Assembly: GCA_021234155.1 (NCBI GenBank)
Contig: JAJEKV010000065.1
Coordinates: forward strand, 880,786 to 944,785
Reading direction: 5' to 3'
Source of the DNA: Isoetes taiwanensis
Taxonomy: Eukaryota > Streptophyta > Lycopodiopsida > Isoetales > Isoetaceae
Length of the DNA: 64,000 bases
Shown here: one piece after another, positions 44,475-55,434 of the stretch
How positions within the stretch are numbered: the stretch's first letter is position 1
How the letters are laid out: each line of letters opens with the position of its first letter
Program-made: the position numbers and the translations under genes
The notes under the pieces: model-generated
Databases searched by the model: none
Seen by the model: the letters and a program-made list of their open reading frames with translations, nothing else
What the model was told of the DNA's origin: nothing

Positions 44475-46140
44475 TGATAATAATAATAATAAATTTATGT
44501 CACGACCGCTTAGACCCTGAGGGCCATGGAGCGTCAATTTTTTACATCAGTTTGATAGGCTTAATAATAAGCTTCTGTGCGGCTCTCTCGCATATAGCAT
44601 CCTAAGATTTCTGGTTTTAACATCAATAAAGAAGAAAAATATGACAAATCTATCTGATACCTATCTCTTATATGTACATATGCCAGACAATAAAGGAATA
44701 CATGATACTCATCTTCTACTTGTTGCCAGTCGCAAACCTTGCACTTCCTTTCTTCTCTGGGAATCTTAGCCCATCTTCCGATCTCTACTTGCAACCTATG
44801 CGATCCCTTCCTGTATCTGGCTATCGTCTGCTTGTCCTTCTTTGAGATATGGGCTTTTAGATAGTCTTGTTCTATGTAGAGGACTATAGTATTTACTTCT
44901 GCTCAGTAAAACTCCATTCTAGGTCCTGGTTTTTCCCTCTCTACAGCTTTCATTTGGACCCATTCTCTTGTACCCACATCAATGTCTGGCCAATTTTCTG
45001 TTGTGATCCCCCATCTCCCTGCCCAATCCGTCACATCTTTAAACTAGCCTTTGTACATTGATTCAATTAATGCTTTCTTGGATATTTTGTGATCTGCTAA
45101 CTTACTTGTTCTGTTTACAAAATTTATCGTCAGGTATAGTGCCCCCGCTTCCATCGGTATCAATCCAGACTCTACAAGGATGATTGCATATGGTATTTAT
45201 TTTTAATACCCATCTCTTCCTGTAAAAAAGTTTTTAATATCTGCTCCACCTGTTTCCAATACCTAGTTGACATTGTTGGTTTGTGCACCATAAAGATCTA
45301 CGGTTTGAACAAGTGTTTTGAACAACATTTTCTTCAAATCCCAACTTGTCAGACTATTTTTATGGCATCTTTTAAGCATGCTATATAAAGCCACCTTGCC
45401 GCCTGTGATCCTCTTCCTCAAGCATTCTTTTCATTTATAACCCGTGCTAAATTCCAAACCCAAATATTTATAATTTTCCACAGTCTCTATCCGAGTCCCT
45501 TTGTATACAAAGTCTGGTCTTTGTATAGTTCCGACCATGATCTTAGTTTTGGAAAAGTTTATCGTCATCGTCTTTGACTAACAAAAAGAGCCCAAGTCAT
45601 CTAAAAGTTTCTGAATTCCATCTAGGGAATTTTCCAGCAACACCACGTATCAAGGTCCCGCCAATGTTTGTCCCCAAAGACCCTCTTTGCTTAAGCCATA
45701 TCTCAAGTTCACCAATATATATCCCAAATAATGTTGGTGACAAAGGACATCCTTGTCTCACTCCAATAGTGCTTCTGACTTCCTTCCTCAAGTCTATTGA
45801 GAGTTTGGCTGTAACTTCTGTATATAATTTACACTGCTCCCCTGATTTGATCTGGAACTCCTATGTTTTCCATCCTATCCGCCAATCCTTTCCAAGATAT
45901 CGTATCAAAGGCCTTGGAAAAATCAATGAAAGCTAGATACAAACTCTTTCTTGGTTCCCTACAATTTCCCTTGGGGGGCAACATAGTAATAAGCCTGGGA
46001 TGTAAGGGTCGAGTCCCCTTTGTAGACCCTTCTCCTCCCTATCCCTATAGACCAGGTCAAGGTCAATGAGAAACGAGGAAGAAATTCTTCTACCAAGTGG
46101 CAATTGTCTATGCGAATGGTCAAGGAGTGCTTTTCTCAAA
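44475..46140 (-). mobile_element. LINE retrotransposon, 5'-truncated, inserted in the MULE gene
   Basis: Minus-strand pieces include FIDFSKAFDTISWKGL (45886-45936), GVRQGCPLSPTLFGIYIGEL (45690-45770) and the terminal finger KCKVCDWQQVEDEYHVFLYC (CX2CX9HX4C, 44680-44750). The 3' end on the minus strand runs into a (TTA)n tail (44474-44492), directly against MULE coding sequence. Stops and shifts are frequent, so it is inactive. Confidence 0.88.
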
Positions 46141-46544
46141 CATTGTCAAGAATAGAAGACCATGGTTTATATTGACACGTGGCACCATATTATTGGTTCA
46201 CTCCAGTACACAAATAGTGTGGCAAACCAGAGCAAAGAGGGCCTTTCCTTCCTAGTCGCTACAGTGTCCGCCGCCTCTGCTCCTTTGATCCAGTTTGCGC
46301 TTTGGTTTGGGTCTTCAGCAGGTCTTCTTTATTACTTCGTCAAATTCAGCAGTGCTGGAGCTACCTAACAAGCCATTTTGCACTGTTCTTGGCTTCAACA
46401 AGCTCTTCAATCTTGCCGTTGCTCGGTTAGGTCTTTCTTGGCAGTAGGTTGTGTATTTTTGGCATTAGGGTTTGTTTCTTTCTTTCTGTACAGGTACAGC
46501 CTGTTTCTTGCAGTTTATTCCTATAGTTTTTGCTAGGATTCAGC

Positions 46545-47168
46545 ATGCCGGAGGACAGAAAAAGGACCCTTGAGGCTCTTGTGGCCAAGCGAAAAGCTGA
46601 TAATGACCTCAAGGCTCATAAGAAACCCAAGGCTTCTTTGCCTCCTTCAGGAAAATCTCCTGCTAAATCTGACAAGCATAAGGCAAAGCCGGCAGTTTTG
46701 AAGAACCCCAAGGCTTCAAAGCCCAAGCCCAAGAAGCCTAAGTATTCAGACGAAGATTCTGAAGAAGATGATGATATACTGTCTGACGATCAGGGCAGTG
46801 ATGAAGATACAAAGAAAAAGTCTAAAACCCCGACGAAGAAGCCCTTATCTAAACCAGTTGGGAAAGTTACACACTCCCCTGCTAAGGCTGCTGCAAAAAG
46901 TGGCTCTGGGTCTGCATCTAACGGAAAAGGAAAAGGAGTAGAAAAAGCTAAACCTGAGACTAAGGTTGTGAAGGGCAAGAAAAAGGCAGATGATAGTGAT
47001 GATGATGAAAGTTTAGATGAAGAGGATGATGCTGGAGGTTTATCAGACGATCCTTTAGATGAAGTAGATACATCTAACATACTTGAGGGCAGGACTAGGC
47101 GGCGAGCTGCTCAGACTGCAAAATATGATTTTGGAGATGCCAGTGATGGGGATGATGACAGCGACTAA
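46545..47168 (+). CDS. Lys/Asp/Glu-rich nuclear protein with a CHZ-like C-terminus
   Basis: A single uninterrupted frame of 207 codons begins MPEDRKRTLEALVAKRKAD. The middle is lysine/proline-rich (KPKASLPPSGKSPAKSDKHK, SKPKPKKPK) alternating with acidic runs (DEDSEEDDDILSDD). The C-terminal segment DPLDEVDTSNILEGRTRRRA resembles the CHZ motif of H2A.Z-H2B histone chaperones (D-x-S-N-I ... R-T-R). A likely role is histone binding in the nucleus; the motif match is short and the rest is low complexity, so this is tentative. A pyrimidine-rich stretch and cag lie immediately before the ATG (tttttgctaggattcag), and a possible donor lies near 46425, so a 5'-UTR intron is plausible. It appears intact. 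The LINE ends about 400 bp upstream. Confidence 0.6.
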   Translation: MPEDRKRTLEALVAKRKADNDLKAHKKPKASLPPSGKSPAKSDKHKAKPAVLKNPKASKPKPKKPKYSDEDSEEDDDILSDDQGSDEDTKKKSKTPTKKPLSKPVGKVTHSPAKAAAKSGSGSASNGKGKGVEKAKPETKVVKGKKKADDSDDDESLDEEDDAGGLSDDPLDEVDTSNILEGRTRRRAAQTAKYDFGDASDGDDDSD

Positions 47169-47827
47169 ATTTTCATGTCATGGCAGATGGTAGGTCCTTC
47201 ATCCCTGGTTTTTCAGAATTCCAGAGAAGTTGGTTTTTGATATAACAAGTTGCAGCTTCAAATGCCAAATGCCTCATCTTGGTCTACGCATGAATCCTGC
47301 TTTTTTTTCTAAATGTTGCATCTCTTTCTGCCATTGGTTATTTCATGATCTTACAAGCCTTTGATTTCTGCAGACCTTGTTGCTCAGAAAGGTTGGAGCC
47401 CTTGCAGTGCAGTGCTTATGATAGGGTCATTTTGATCTCATATGTGTATTTCTAAGTTTGGGCTCTTTTATATAGGAAATCGATGTTTGCTAGTTCGATG
47501 CACTACATCTCTTTAGCTTAAGGCAGAATTTATGTTTCAGTTAGCTACATTATCTTTTGTTGCTAGCTTATCAAAGAAGAAGAATACATGTGTTCTGGTC
47601 ATCTTATTCTTAAAGCTTTTTACTTTTTAACTGCTTATTAGGTTGCCACTATACGAAGATTGACTATATTAAGATTGATATTTCATGTTCTTGAAGCTGA
47701 TTTATGTTAGCCACATTACCTTCTCATAGAATCCCCATTTGAGGCGTAATTTAGTGAGAACAACTGCTGCAGCTGTTTTCACTGGTTCAGTTCTAAGGAC
47801 TGGGTAATATGTTTAATTACTGGAGGC

Positions 47828-48345
47828 TGACTATGGAGGTAGTTTCAGCAATTTGAGGGAGGCCTGCTGTCCTTTTAATCGATGTGGTTTATGTGAAGTT
47901 TTTAAGACTCAAAAGTTTAAATGGTATCAAGAGGAAGGCCACCAATAGGGTGACTATGGAAGTTTTTCCAGCAATTTGAGGGAGGCCTGCTGTGGTTTTA
48001 ATCAATCTGGTCCATGAGAAGTTCTTAGGACCCGAAGTAACAAGCGTCAAGATGCACAATCCTAAGCTTAGCAACGAGAATCCAGACGTGGATCATGCAA
48101 TGTCTCCTTTGAGCTCTTATACACTGACTACAATGCTATCTATGATAAACGCAAAATGCGGCTACTCACAAGTGTTGCATTTCCTTCTGTAGTCTATTGG
48201 CATGCCATGCAAGCCGTCATTTTGAAAGCAAATGGTAATGAACGGACGTTTAAATCAACTGGTCTAGAATCTATTGGCATGCCATGCTATATGTTATTTT
48301 GAAAGCAAGTGGTAATGGACGTTCATTTAATCAAGTGGTAGTGGA
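47828..48345. repeat. Two short duplications downstream of the CHZ-like gene
   Basis: 47828-47900 and 47951-48034 share tgactatgga and cagcaatttgagggaggcct. 48190-48270 and 48271-48345 share tctattggcatgccatgc and attttgaaagcaa. The 47169-47827 interval looks like 3' UTR and intergenic sequence with no other gene. Confidence 0.75.
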
Positions 48346-49010
48346 TTGCATGGCGCCGCGTGGGGGCGGGGGGTGGTGTGGGTTTTTTACTCATGGATTC
48401 CTGTTTTTGTTTCGTTTGTGGAAACTTCTGTTGGTGGCGGAGCTTAAGCGGCGCCACCAGTATTGTTTTGTGCAGAAAATTGAAGGTTTTTAGACAAGAC
48501 ACATTTGAAAACAATTTTATATAATTTGGCACAGATATACACAAGACATTCGAGTCATATTATCATATTGATCAAAACAATCCCAGATACAATCCAAAAG
48601 ATAAGTTTTCACAGCAGTAATTCATATTATCACATTGATCAAAACAATCCTAGATACAATATAAAACATAAGTTTTCACAGCAGAAATTTACTTAGAAAC
48701 CTTGTTGCAATTCTAAAAAACATCAGCTAATCCAGAGGCATCTGCAATTGAAACAATCACACACTGACAATCACACACTGATTCAATGTTGCACCAGCAA
48801 AAGACTGGCCACCAGAGTTGTTGATATTAGTATGCGCACGACATAACTCAGGATGAGCATTGAAGACGACATCCAGAAGTTATGATCATCACTCTTGTAA
48901 ACGACGGACGCTTGCTTTCCTGCAACTATAAGCTCACTATGCTGCACAGCCAAGCTACTATCTGTAGCATGTTTATCTGCTACAACATTAACTAAACATA
49001 CAAAAAACGA
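48346..49010. other. No gene recognised
   Basis: A GC-rich tract around 48350-48460 (gcgccgcgtgggggcggggg) and AT-rich repeats (atcacattgatcaaaacaat, twice near 48570 and 48640) are visible. No supported coding region. Confidence 0.4.
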
Positions 49011-49965
49011 TCAATCACTAACATGTTTTAATCTAACTACTAGAAAATATAACAAGATAAGCAATAACCTATTTCGATAGTTTTGATAGGCAGCTTATTC
49101 TCCTTTTCTTCCAGACCAGAAACAACACAAGCAATTTTCTTCATCTTATTACGAAAAGAACATAAAAACATTATTGTAAGAACAAGAAAGCAGCAATTCA
49201 AGGAGAAATAAAGTATAGAAAATAACAGAATTGGCATTCATCTCAGTCGACTGCTGCAACACTTTACAGGACGATGAACCAAGAAATTTCGACTCCTGTT
49301 TCTTCATTGCTTCCTTAAGAACATCTTTATACATCCTCAATGCCCCATCTTCATTATACGAACGGGCATTAATATTCATAGCTGCATTCATTTAAATATA
49401 TGTAGATCTATCATACCTGCACAACACAATAATGCAAATACCAGAATAGACTAATTGAAATAAATTGAAAGTACTTACTTCTTATACGACTCAATCACTA
49501 ACATGTTTTAATCTAACTACTAGAAAAGATAACAAGATAAGCAATAACCTATTTCGATAGTTTTGATAGGCAGCTTATTCTCCTTTTCTTCCAGACCAGA
49601 AACAATACAAGCCATTTTCTTCATCTTATTACCTGAAAGAACATAAGATGTTATTGTAAGAACAAGAAAGCAGCAATTCAAGGAGAAATAAAGGATAGAA
49701 AATAACAGAATTGACATTCATCTCAGTCGACTGCTGCAACACTTTACAGGACAATGAACCAAGAAATTTCGACTCCTGTTTGTTCATTTCTTCCTTAAGA
49801 ACATCCTCATACATCCTCAATGTCCCATCTTCATTATAGAACGAGCATTAATATTCATAGCTACATTCATTTTAATATCTGTAGATCTGTCACACACAAC
49901 ACAATAATGCAAATACCAGAATAGACTAATTGAAATAAATTGAAAGTACTTACTTCTTATCACAT
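49011..49965. repeat. 480-bp tandem duplication of an exon-containing block
   Basis: 49011-49490 and 49491-49965 are highly similar. On the minus strand each encodes KEEMNKQESKFLG-type and KENKLPIKTIEI-type segments separated by an intron-like gap, downstream of the DUF3504-like gene. The duplication therefore copied putative 3' exons. Confidence 0.8.
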
Positions 49966-51338
49966 TTCGATACTCCTATGTCCAAGAACGAGCTTGCCAA
50001 CTTGTGGAGGTACACCAGACAATAACATTCGAAAGTGGCAGATACCCCGCCACTCTTGTTTGACATTTCAAAGATCGAATCTTTCCCATCGCCTTCAACC
50101 CGGGATGTTAATGCATTCGACCAACCCCGGTCTTCCCTATACCATGCCTGAAAATAAATGCATGTCAGAAATAAACAAAAAAACAAAAATAAACATGAAA
50201 GCAAAATACTTACATCTCTAGGCCTGTCAATTTGCTGAAGAAATAAAGGTTGAGACGCTGGAGACTCCTTGGCAGGTAAATGGCGCACATATTGTTTATA
50301 TATCACCAAAAAAATCCTCCTCATAACTCCATATAGGAGGTCTGAAGTGAGAAGGATCGACTCTGGTAACTGTTGTACCCCAATTCTTACTTGTTCTTTC
50401 ATTATACAGCAAAAACTCACTCGAGTTATCAGACTCAATGGTTAAATCAACATCCATTACACTCCAAATCTCACCAGCAGCTCTAATAGCAAACCTTGAA
50501 CACAAATAGAAACAGAGTCTCTTCTAACAGCCCCTACTACAAGATATTTCATAGTCATAGTCATTTAGTAGGTCCATCTCAGTCCTAAAAGATAAAACCG
50601 GGACTTTCTTTGCTCTAGTGACAACTCCAGCCAACTTAGATCTATCTGAAGCTCCTATAAATGTAAGCCTAGACCTAGTAAACACAAGATCAATGCAAAA
50701 TATTGAAAGGAATAATGTCCCTTTGTGCTGTTGCTGCAATAGTAGCATCTCGCTTCTTTCTTATCATTCTGCCAAATGCCTTATAAAGGCAGTTCAAGCT
50801 GCAAGAAAACAAAACACAAACTTAGAAATAGAGAAAACAATTAAAAGACAAATAAAGGTAAAGATTTACCTTGATGGAGGATACAGCAGACCATTTCTCT
50901 TCTTCACTTGAATCATAAATCTCACAAGGAGATTATCCAACTTAATGTGAGGAATATCCTCGATTGGAACAAAAATATCTTCTCCAACCCACGCCCTCCA
51001 TTTGTCAAATTTCTTTCTAGCCCACTGACTTACCCTAGGCGGCTTATCCTTACCTCGTCCATCAATCTCCTTTAAGATTCTCTCATCTAAGGTCATAAAC
51101 TCTTGACATTCATCATCCTTGCCATCTGACACAACAAAATCCACGTGAAACCACTCTTCATTTGCCACACTGCCATTAACTCCCTAACATCTTCATGATT
51201 TACACTTTCTAACACAGAATCCATGTCTATTCCTCTTTCTTCCCTACAGAGGTCTTCATCTGGATCAAGAATAGCAAAAGATGGTCTGCTAGCTCGAACA
51301 CAGTCAGTTAACATTGCATGCAAGCCAAGCAACAACAA
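49950..51338 (-). pseudogene. DUF3504/Crypton-like tyrosine-recombinase-related gene, broken
   Basis: Minus-strand pieces in order: MLLLGLHAMLTDC... (51338), KFDKWRAWVGEDIFVPIEDI and LVRFMIQVKKRNGLLYPPS (50870-51000). An in-phase GT-AG splice leads to LNCLYKAFGRMIRKKRDATI. Then come FTRSRLTFIGASDRSKLAGV, YLCSRFAIRAAGEIWSVMDV, LLYNERTSKNWG, and YKQYVRHLPAKESPASQPLF followed by LQQIDRPRD. This is the block order of the DUF3504 domain (KCTD1/ZMYM/Crypton tyrosine-recombinase relatives): V-K-K-x-G-x-x-Y-P-P, R-x-A-I-R, Y-V-x-H-L-P. The catalytic NHSLR block is not seen. Indels near 50700 and 50310 and an in-frame stop near 50530 disable it. Whether it came from a mobile Crypton or a host gene is open. 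Confidence 0.5.
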
Positions 51339-51989
51339 AGTGACTCCATACTATCGAGAACTGCAAGAAACAAACAAAAAAGTGTTAGAAATAACTAAGG
51401 AAACTTCAATCCATGAAGAAAGTCGGACAATTACCTTAAGAAGCTTGAAAACTCGCAAATCTTCTCGCCACAACTCGCTTGACCACAAATTTACACTAAA
51501 AAGCTAAAAAAGTCACAGATCTTCTCGCCAGAACTCGCCAGAACTCCAAAAACTCATCACAACACTTGAAGGAAGCTCCAAATCCAGCAAAACACATATC
51601 AAAATGAAGCTAAGGCCAAGGAGCCACTGCAGAAATAGACGACGAGGCGAGCGCCATAGCAGCACCTCAAAAAAAGGTTCCGGAGCATGCCGGACTTACG
51701 CCATCGCCAAAGCTTGAAGAAAAAAAGAAATACACGCAATATAATGAACTTGAACTTTTTTTCACGTTAAGCGACGCGTCGGGCGCCACCTCGAGAAAAA
51801 GCACCCCCCTCCCTCCCCTCTCCCGGGTTGTTTTACGTAAGGGCGCCACATGTCGGAGTTCAGTGGCGGAAACTTTCGAGCGGCGCACCACTTTCAGCTG
51901 CTCTGCGCTTCGTGGCGGCGCCGCTGGATTTCTCCACGAAGTTCTATGTATCATCATAATCTTTCTCTCATGAGGGCTCTACAACATAT
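51339..51989. other. No gene recognised
   Basis: The repeated phrase cttctcgcca.aactcgc (51460-51540) and a GC-rich stretch (51770-51930) with ggcgccac are visible. No supported coding region. Confidence 0.4.
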
Positions 51990-53265
51990 TCATTCGGTCT
52001 TTCAAGAATTCATGGAGGAAAATGCCTTTCTTCAAGTTTTTCAAGATGACTTCTCAGCTTACACCATAGAAGAAGATCGCCTATTCAAATTAGAGCTTGT
52101 CTTTCAAAAATGTGACGAGTCAGGCATCAGCCTTAATCCTGAAAAAGTGCACTTTCTGTGTCACTTCGGGTGTCCTCCTTGGCCATGTAGTCAGCAAAAA
52201 TCAGTTGCGTTCTGCAAGCCAAGCCTCCCACCAATATCAAGGAGAGTCAATCTTTTCTTAGCAAAGTCAATTATTATGCCACCTTGATTCCTGGGTTAGT
52301 TGATCCTATTCATAAACTCACATGGGATGAAGCGAATAGGGCGTAGAACCCTCAGTACTGAGATGGCCTTTCAACAATTAAAATTTTTACTCACTCAGAC
52401 TCTGATTCTTTTGTCTTGTCAATGGGACAAACTCTTCATGTTCATGTGGATGTCTCTGCCTTTGCATGTGCTCTCTCAGGAATATGAACCCCATAAGGAT
52501 AAACCCATTCGTTTTGCCAGCAAGAAGCTTAACCGGCGAAACGGAATTATTTTGCTACTGAGTGTGAAGCTCTTGGTCTCATCTTTTGTGTTCAATGCTT
52601 TCGTCGTTATCTCCTAGATATCAAAATTAAGTTCTTTGTTGACCATCAGGCTCTTCTATACTTGATCAACAAAACAATGCCTGCGGGATGCATCGCGCAA
52701 TGGGTGCTCATTCTCCAGGAGTTTGCTCCTTTCGAAATTATTGACAAGTCTAGGAAGTCTCATACGGTTTCAGACTCTCTCTCCAAAATTTACATGGATG
52801 ATCCATCTTCGGGTGTTGCTGATACCTTTCTAGATGTCCAACTTCTTCTAGTAATGGCCACGCCTACTTATTGACAGGGGCACTCCCGCTAACAATCCCC
52901 ACGCTCTCTCTCGAGCGCCAGTGTCTTCAACGCCAACAATTCCTACGTGAAGCAGATGACTATACCATGGTTGTTGGCCATTTATACAAAAGAGGCAAAG
53001 ATATAATTCTTAGAAGATGTGTTCTTCCCCAGGAAATTCCACGCATAGTTCAACAAGCCCACGAAGGCTTGGGGAGCGGACATTTCAGTGGCGATACCAT
53101 GACAAGGAAAATACTCCTGGCTGGCTATTCTGGCCCACATTCTTCAAAGATGCTCACGCTCATCCACACAGTCTTGTGACTTTGCTCCAAATTCTTCAAG
53201 CAAGAACATTTTCTGTACGTTTTCAATTGATCTCAACACTTTTTGGATAGTCTTGGATCCAAATA
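51990..53265 (+). mobile_element. Ty3/gypsy pol relic (RT, RNase H, integrase zinc finger)
   Basis: RT pieces: FLQVFQDDFSAYTIEEDRLF (the F/Y-x-D-D box, with the flanking EFMEEN) and KCDESGISLNPEKVHFLCHF. RNase H pieces: EYEPHKDKPIRFASKKLN and FFVDHQALLYLINK. After a shift, DGHLYKRGKDIILRRCVLP-like and HEGLGSGHFSGDTMTRKILL show the integrase H2C2 finger region, whose Cys pair is in a shifted frame. Several indels separate the domains. No LTRs or primer-binding site are recognisable, so this is a truncated, dead copy. Confidence 0.88.
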
Positions 53266-54165
53266 GGGTTGCCACATAAAGAACTGGTCTTACCCATATT
53301 CAAAACGGTGAACGTCTCAATTTTCAATGTTCAAAGTTACTTGCCCTATAGTGAAGTATCATTCCATATAGCGTTTGCAGCCCCACTTTGCTACTGAGCT
53401 CTATTTATAATTGCTAGTCAATTCAACTCCAAGATATTTATACTCATGAACTTGCTGCAATGCAACATCTCCTACTATAAAAACTGTAATATTAATCTGC
53501 ATTTGTTTCTCTGTGCAAAATGCATCAACAACATCTAAGTGTTGTTGCAAGCCACTTGCATTTTTTAGATACCAAAATGATTGGAAATAAGAGCAAATTG
53601 GAAATTGCTCATCTGCAAATAAGAGCAATTTGAGAACATACTTATCAAGTTTTGCTCCAACACCACCAAGTCTTGCCAATCACTCTTCTAACTCATCAAT
53701 GAAAAGGCCTAAATGTGTAGGAGAACAGGGGCAGCCCTGCTTCACGCCAATAGTGTTCTCCATTCTATTTGGTCCCTTAAGCGGGAAGGATAACTCAACT
53801 AACACTTTCTTGTTTAGGCAAGCCATTGCTTTCGTTTTAATTAGTTTGGGACCTCTGGCAACTCTAGTCGATGTTAATTCCTTCTTGTTTACTCTGTCAA
53901 ATGCCTTTGTCAAATCTATGAATGTAAGGTATCTCTTGCCTGCTCCCTTTACACCTTTGATAGCTACTCTCAACATAGCTAGATGATTCAGTGTGGAGTG
54001 ATCCTTGTAGAACCATGCCTGACCCATTACTCTGTTATCATTCTCATCGGTCCAACATAATATCTTTTTTCCTAGTATAGAAGCAAAGAGCTTCACAAAT
54101 GTGTTACTGATTAGAATTGTCCTATAATTCCTTATGTCATCCTCATTGCATACCTTGTGTAGCAT
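53230..54165 (-). mobile_element. LINE reverse-transcriptase fragment
   Basis: Minus-strand frames give DIRNYRTILISNTFVKLFAS, YLTFIDLTKAFDRVNKKEL and GVKQGCPCSPTHLGLFIDEL. After a break, KLLLFADEQF (the decayed ADD box), LQQHLDVVDAFCTEKQMQIN and HEYKYLGVELTSN appear. The order and spacing are those of a LINE RT. Both ends are truncated. Confidence 0.88.
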
Positions 54166-54280
54166 CTATATAATTGTATGCCAGCTTAATGACATTTTTT
54201 AGCAAATAGCGCAAACATAAATAGCAAAATACTTAGGATCCATATTTTGTGAAATAACATTTTGTGGAATAGAGCAAATC

Positions 54281-55377
54281 GATTGATGTCAATAGGGCGG
54301 TTAGGCGGAAGCGGCTAGGGCAGGCGGCCGCCTCCCCTTCTTGCTGCTCCAAGAAACCGGAATATGAACAAAGCGTTGCTGATGGCGGTGCTAGCAGGGC
54401 TTGGATCTGTTCCTCCTTCTCAAAAACAGTCATCGGATCTGTTGGCTGTGTGTAACCATCCTCCTTTCTGGCGGCCTTAATCTGGGGTTTCAGGTAATCC
54501 ATCCACTAACGTGGCAACTTCCTTTGGTAGTATACAAGCTATGAGACAGATATCTTCTTTCTTTGTTGTATGCCCACTATGTCTACTCCAGACACGCTGA
54601 AAGGGTAAGCCCAATAGATTGGGATACTGGCCTATAAAGCGAAGGGGATAGAAACTCCAGATTATGTAAAGAAGGCTTTGGATATGCAAATTCTAGCAGG
54701 GAATATCATACATTGTTTTTGGGAAGAAAACCTTCCAAGTCCGTTTTTGCTTCTTTCCTTGCTAGCAGGAAGCATCAACAGCATGACAGAGTATGTACAA
54801 AAAAACAGGTGATTTATTCTTTTTATTGATGTTGAGCAATCACTTTTGTTTCTGTAAGTATTAAGGATGCAGAACACAATCCCGACAATGCAGCATTGAC
54901 TGCTAGGGTACATGATACACTTGGAGATATGGGGCTCTTTGGTCTATCAGTTCTCTACAGTTTATGCGAGCTAGGCATGGAAAAATGTTTCAAGTACTGC
55001 TATGCTTGGAACTTTTTACATGGCTCAAGTACTGATATGCTTGTAGCTCTTTAGGCCAGGTTCTGATATGCCTGAGTCAAACTCAAGTACTAATAAGCTT
55101 GAGGGCCGTTGGAGGACTGTTATACTTCAGCGCGCTTTTTGTTATCCTTTGCTTACAGGCTCAAAAATGGTGGCATAAGCTTTCAAGGAAAAGGTTTATT
55201 ATTCTGTTACTTGTACTTTCTCATCAGTTATTGATGTAGGGAAGCTGTTTGAGCATATCATTTATCTGGCCAACAGGGCTTCATTGTGCTTATTCTTCCT
55301 ATCTGATTTTGGAAGATCAAATGTTGTAACATCTTCTATATTAATAGAAAACCACCTTGCCTTCAAAAAAAAAAAAA
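54281..55377 (+). pseudogene. Processed retrocopy of an unidentified mRNA
   Basis: A 15-bp direct repeat GGAATAGAGCAAATC flanks the segment (54266-54280 and 55378-55392), and it ends in a run of 13 A (55365-55377). These are the marks of LINE-mediated retroposition of an mRNA. Protein-like plus-strand pieces occur within it: MNKALLMAVLAGLGSVPPSQ (54366 onward), AYKAKGIETPDYVKKALDMQ with ILAGNIIHCFWEENLPSPF (about 54625-54750), and KDAEHNPDNAALTARVHDTL with GDMGLFGLSVLYSLCELGM (about 54865-54980). They lie in different frames separated by stops. I do not recognise the parent gene. Confidence 0.75.
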
Positions 55378-55434
55378 GGAATAGAGCAAATCATAAACCT
55401 ACGATGTAGTTTGTTCCATCGTAGAATTAGTCGT

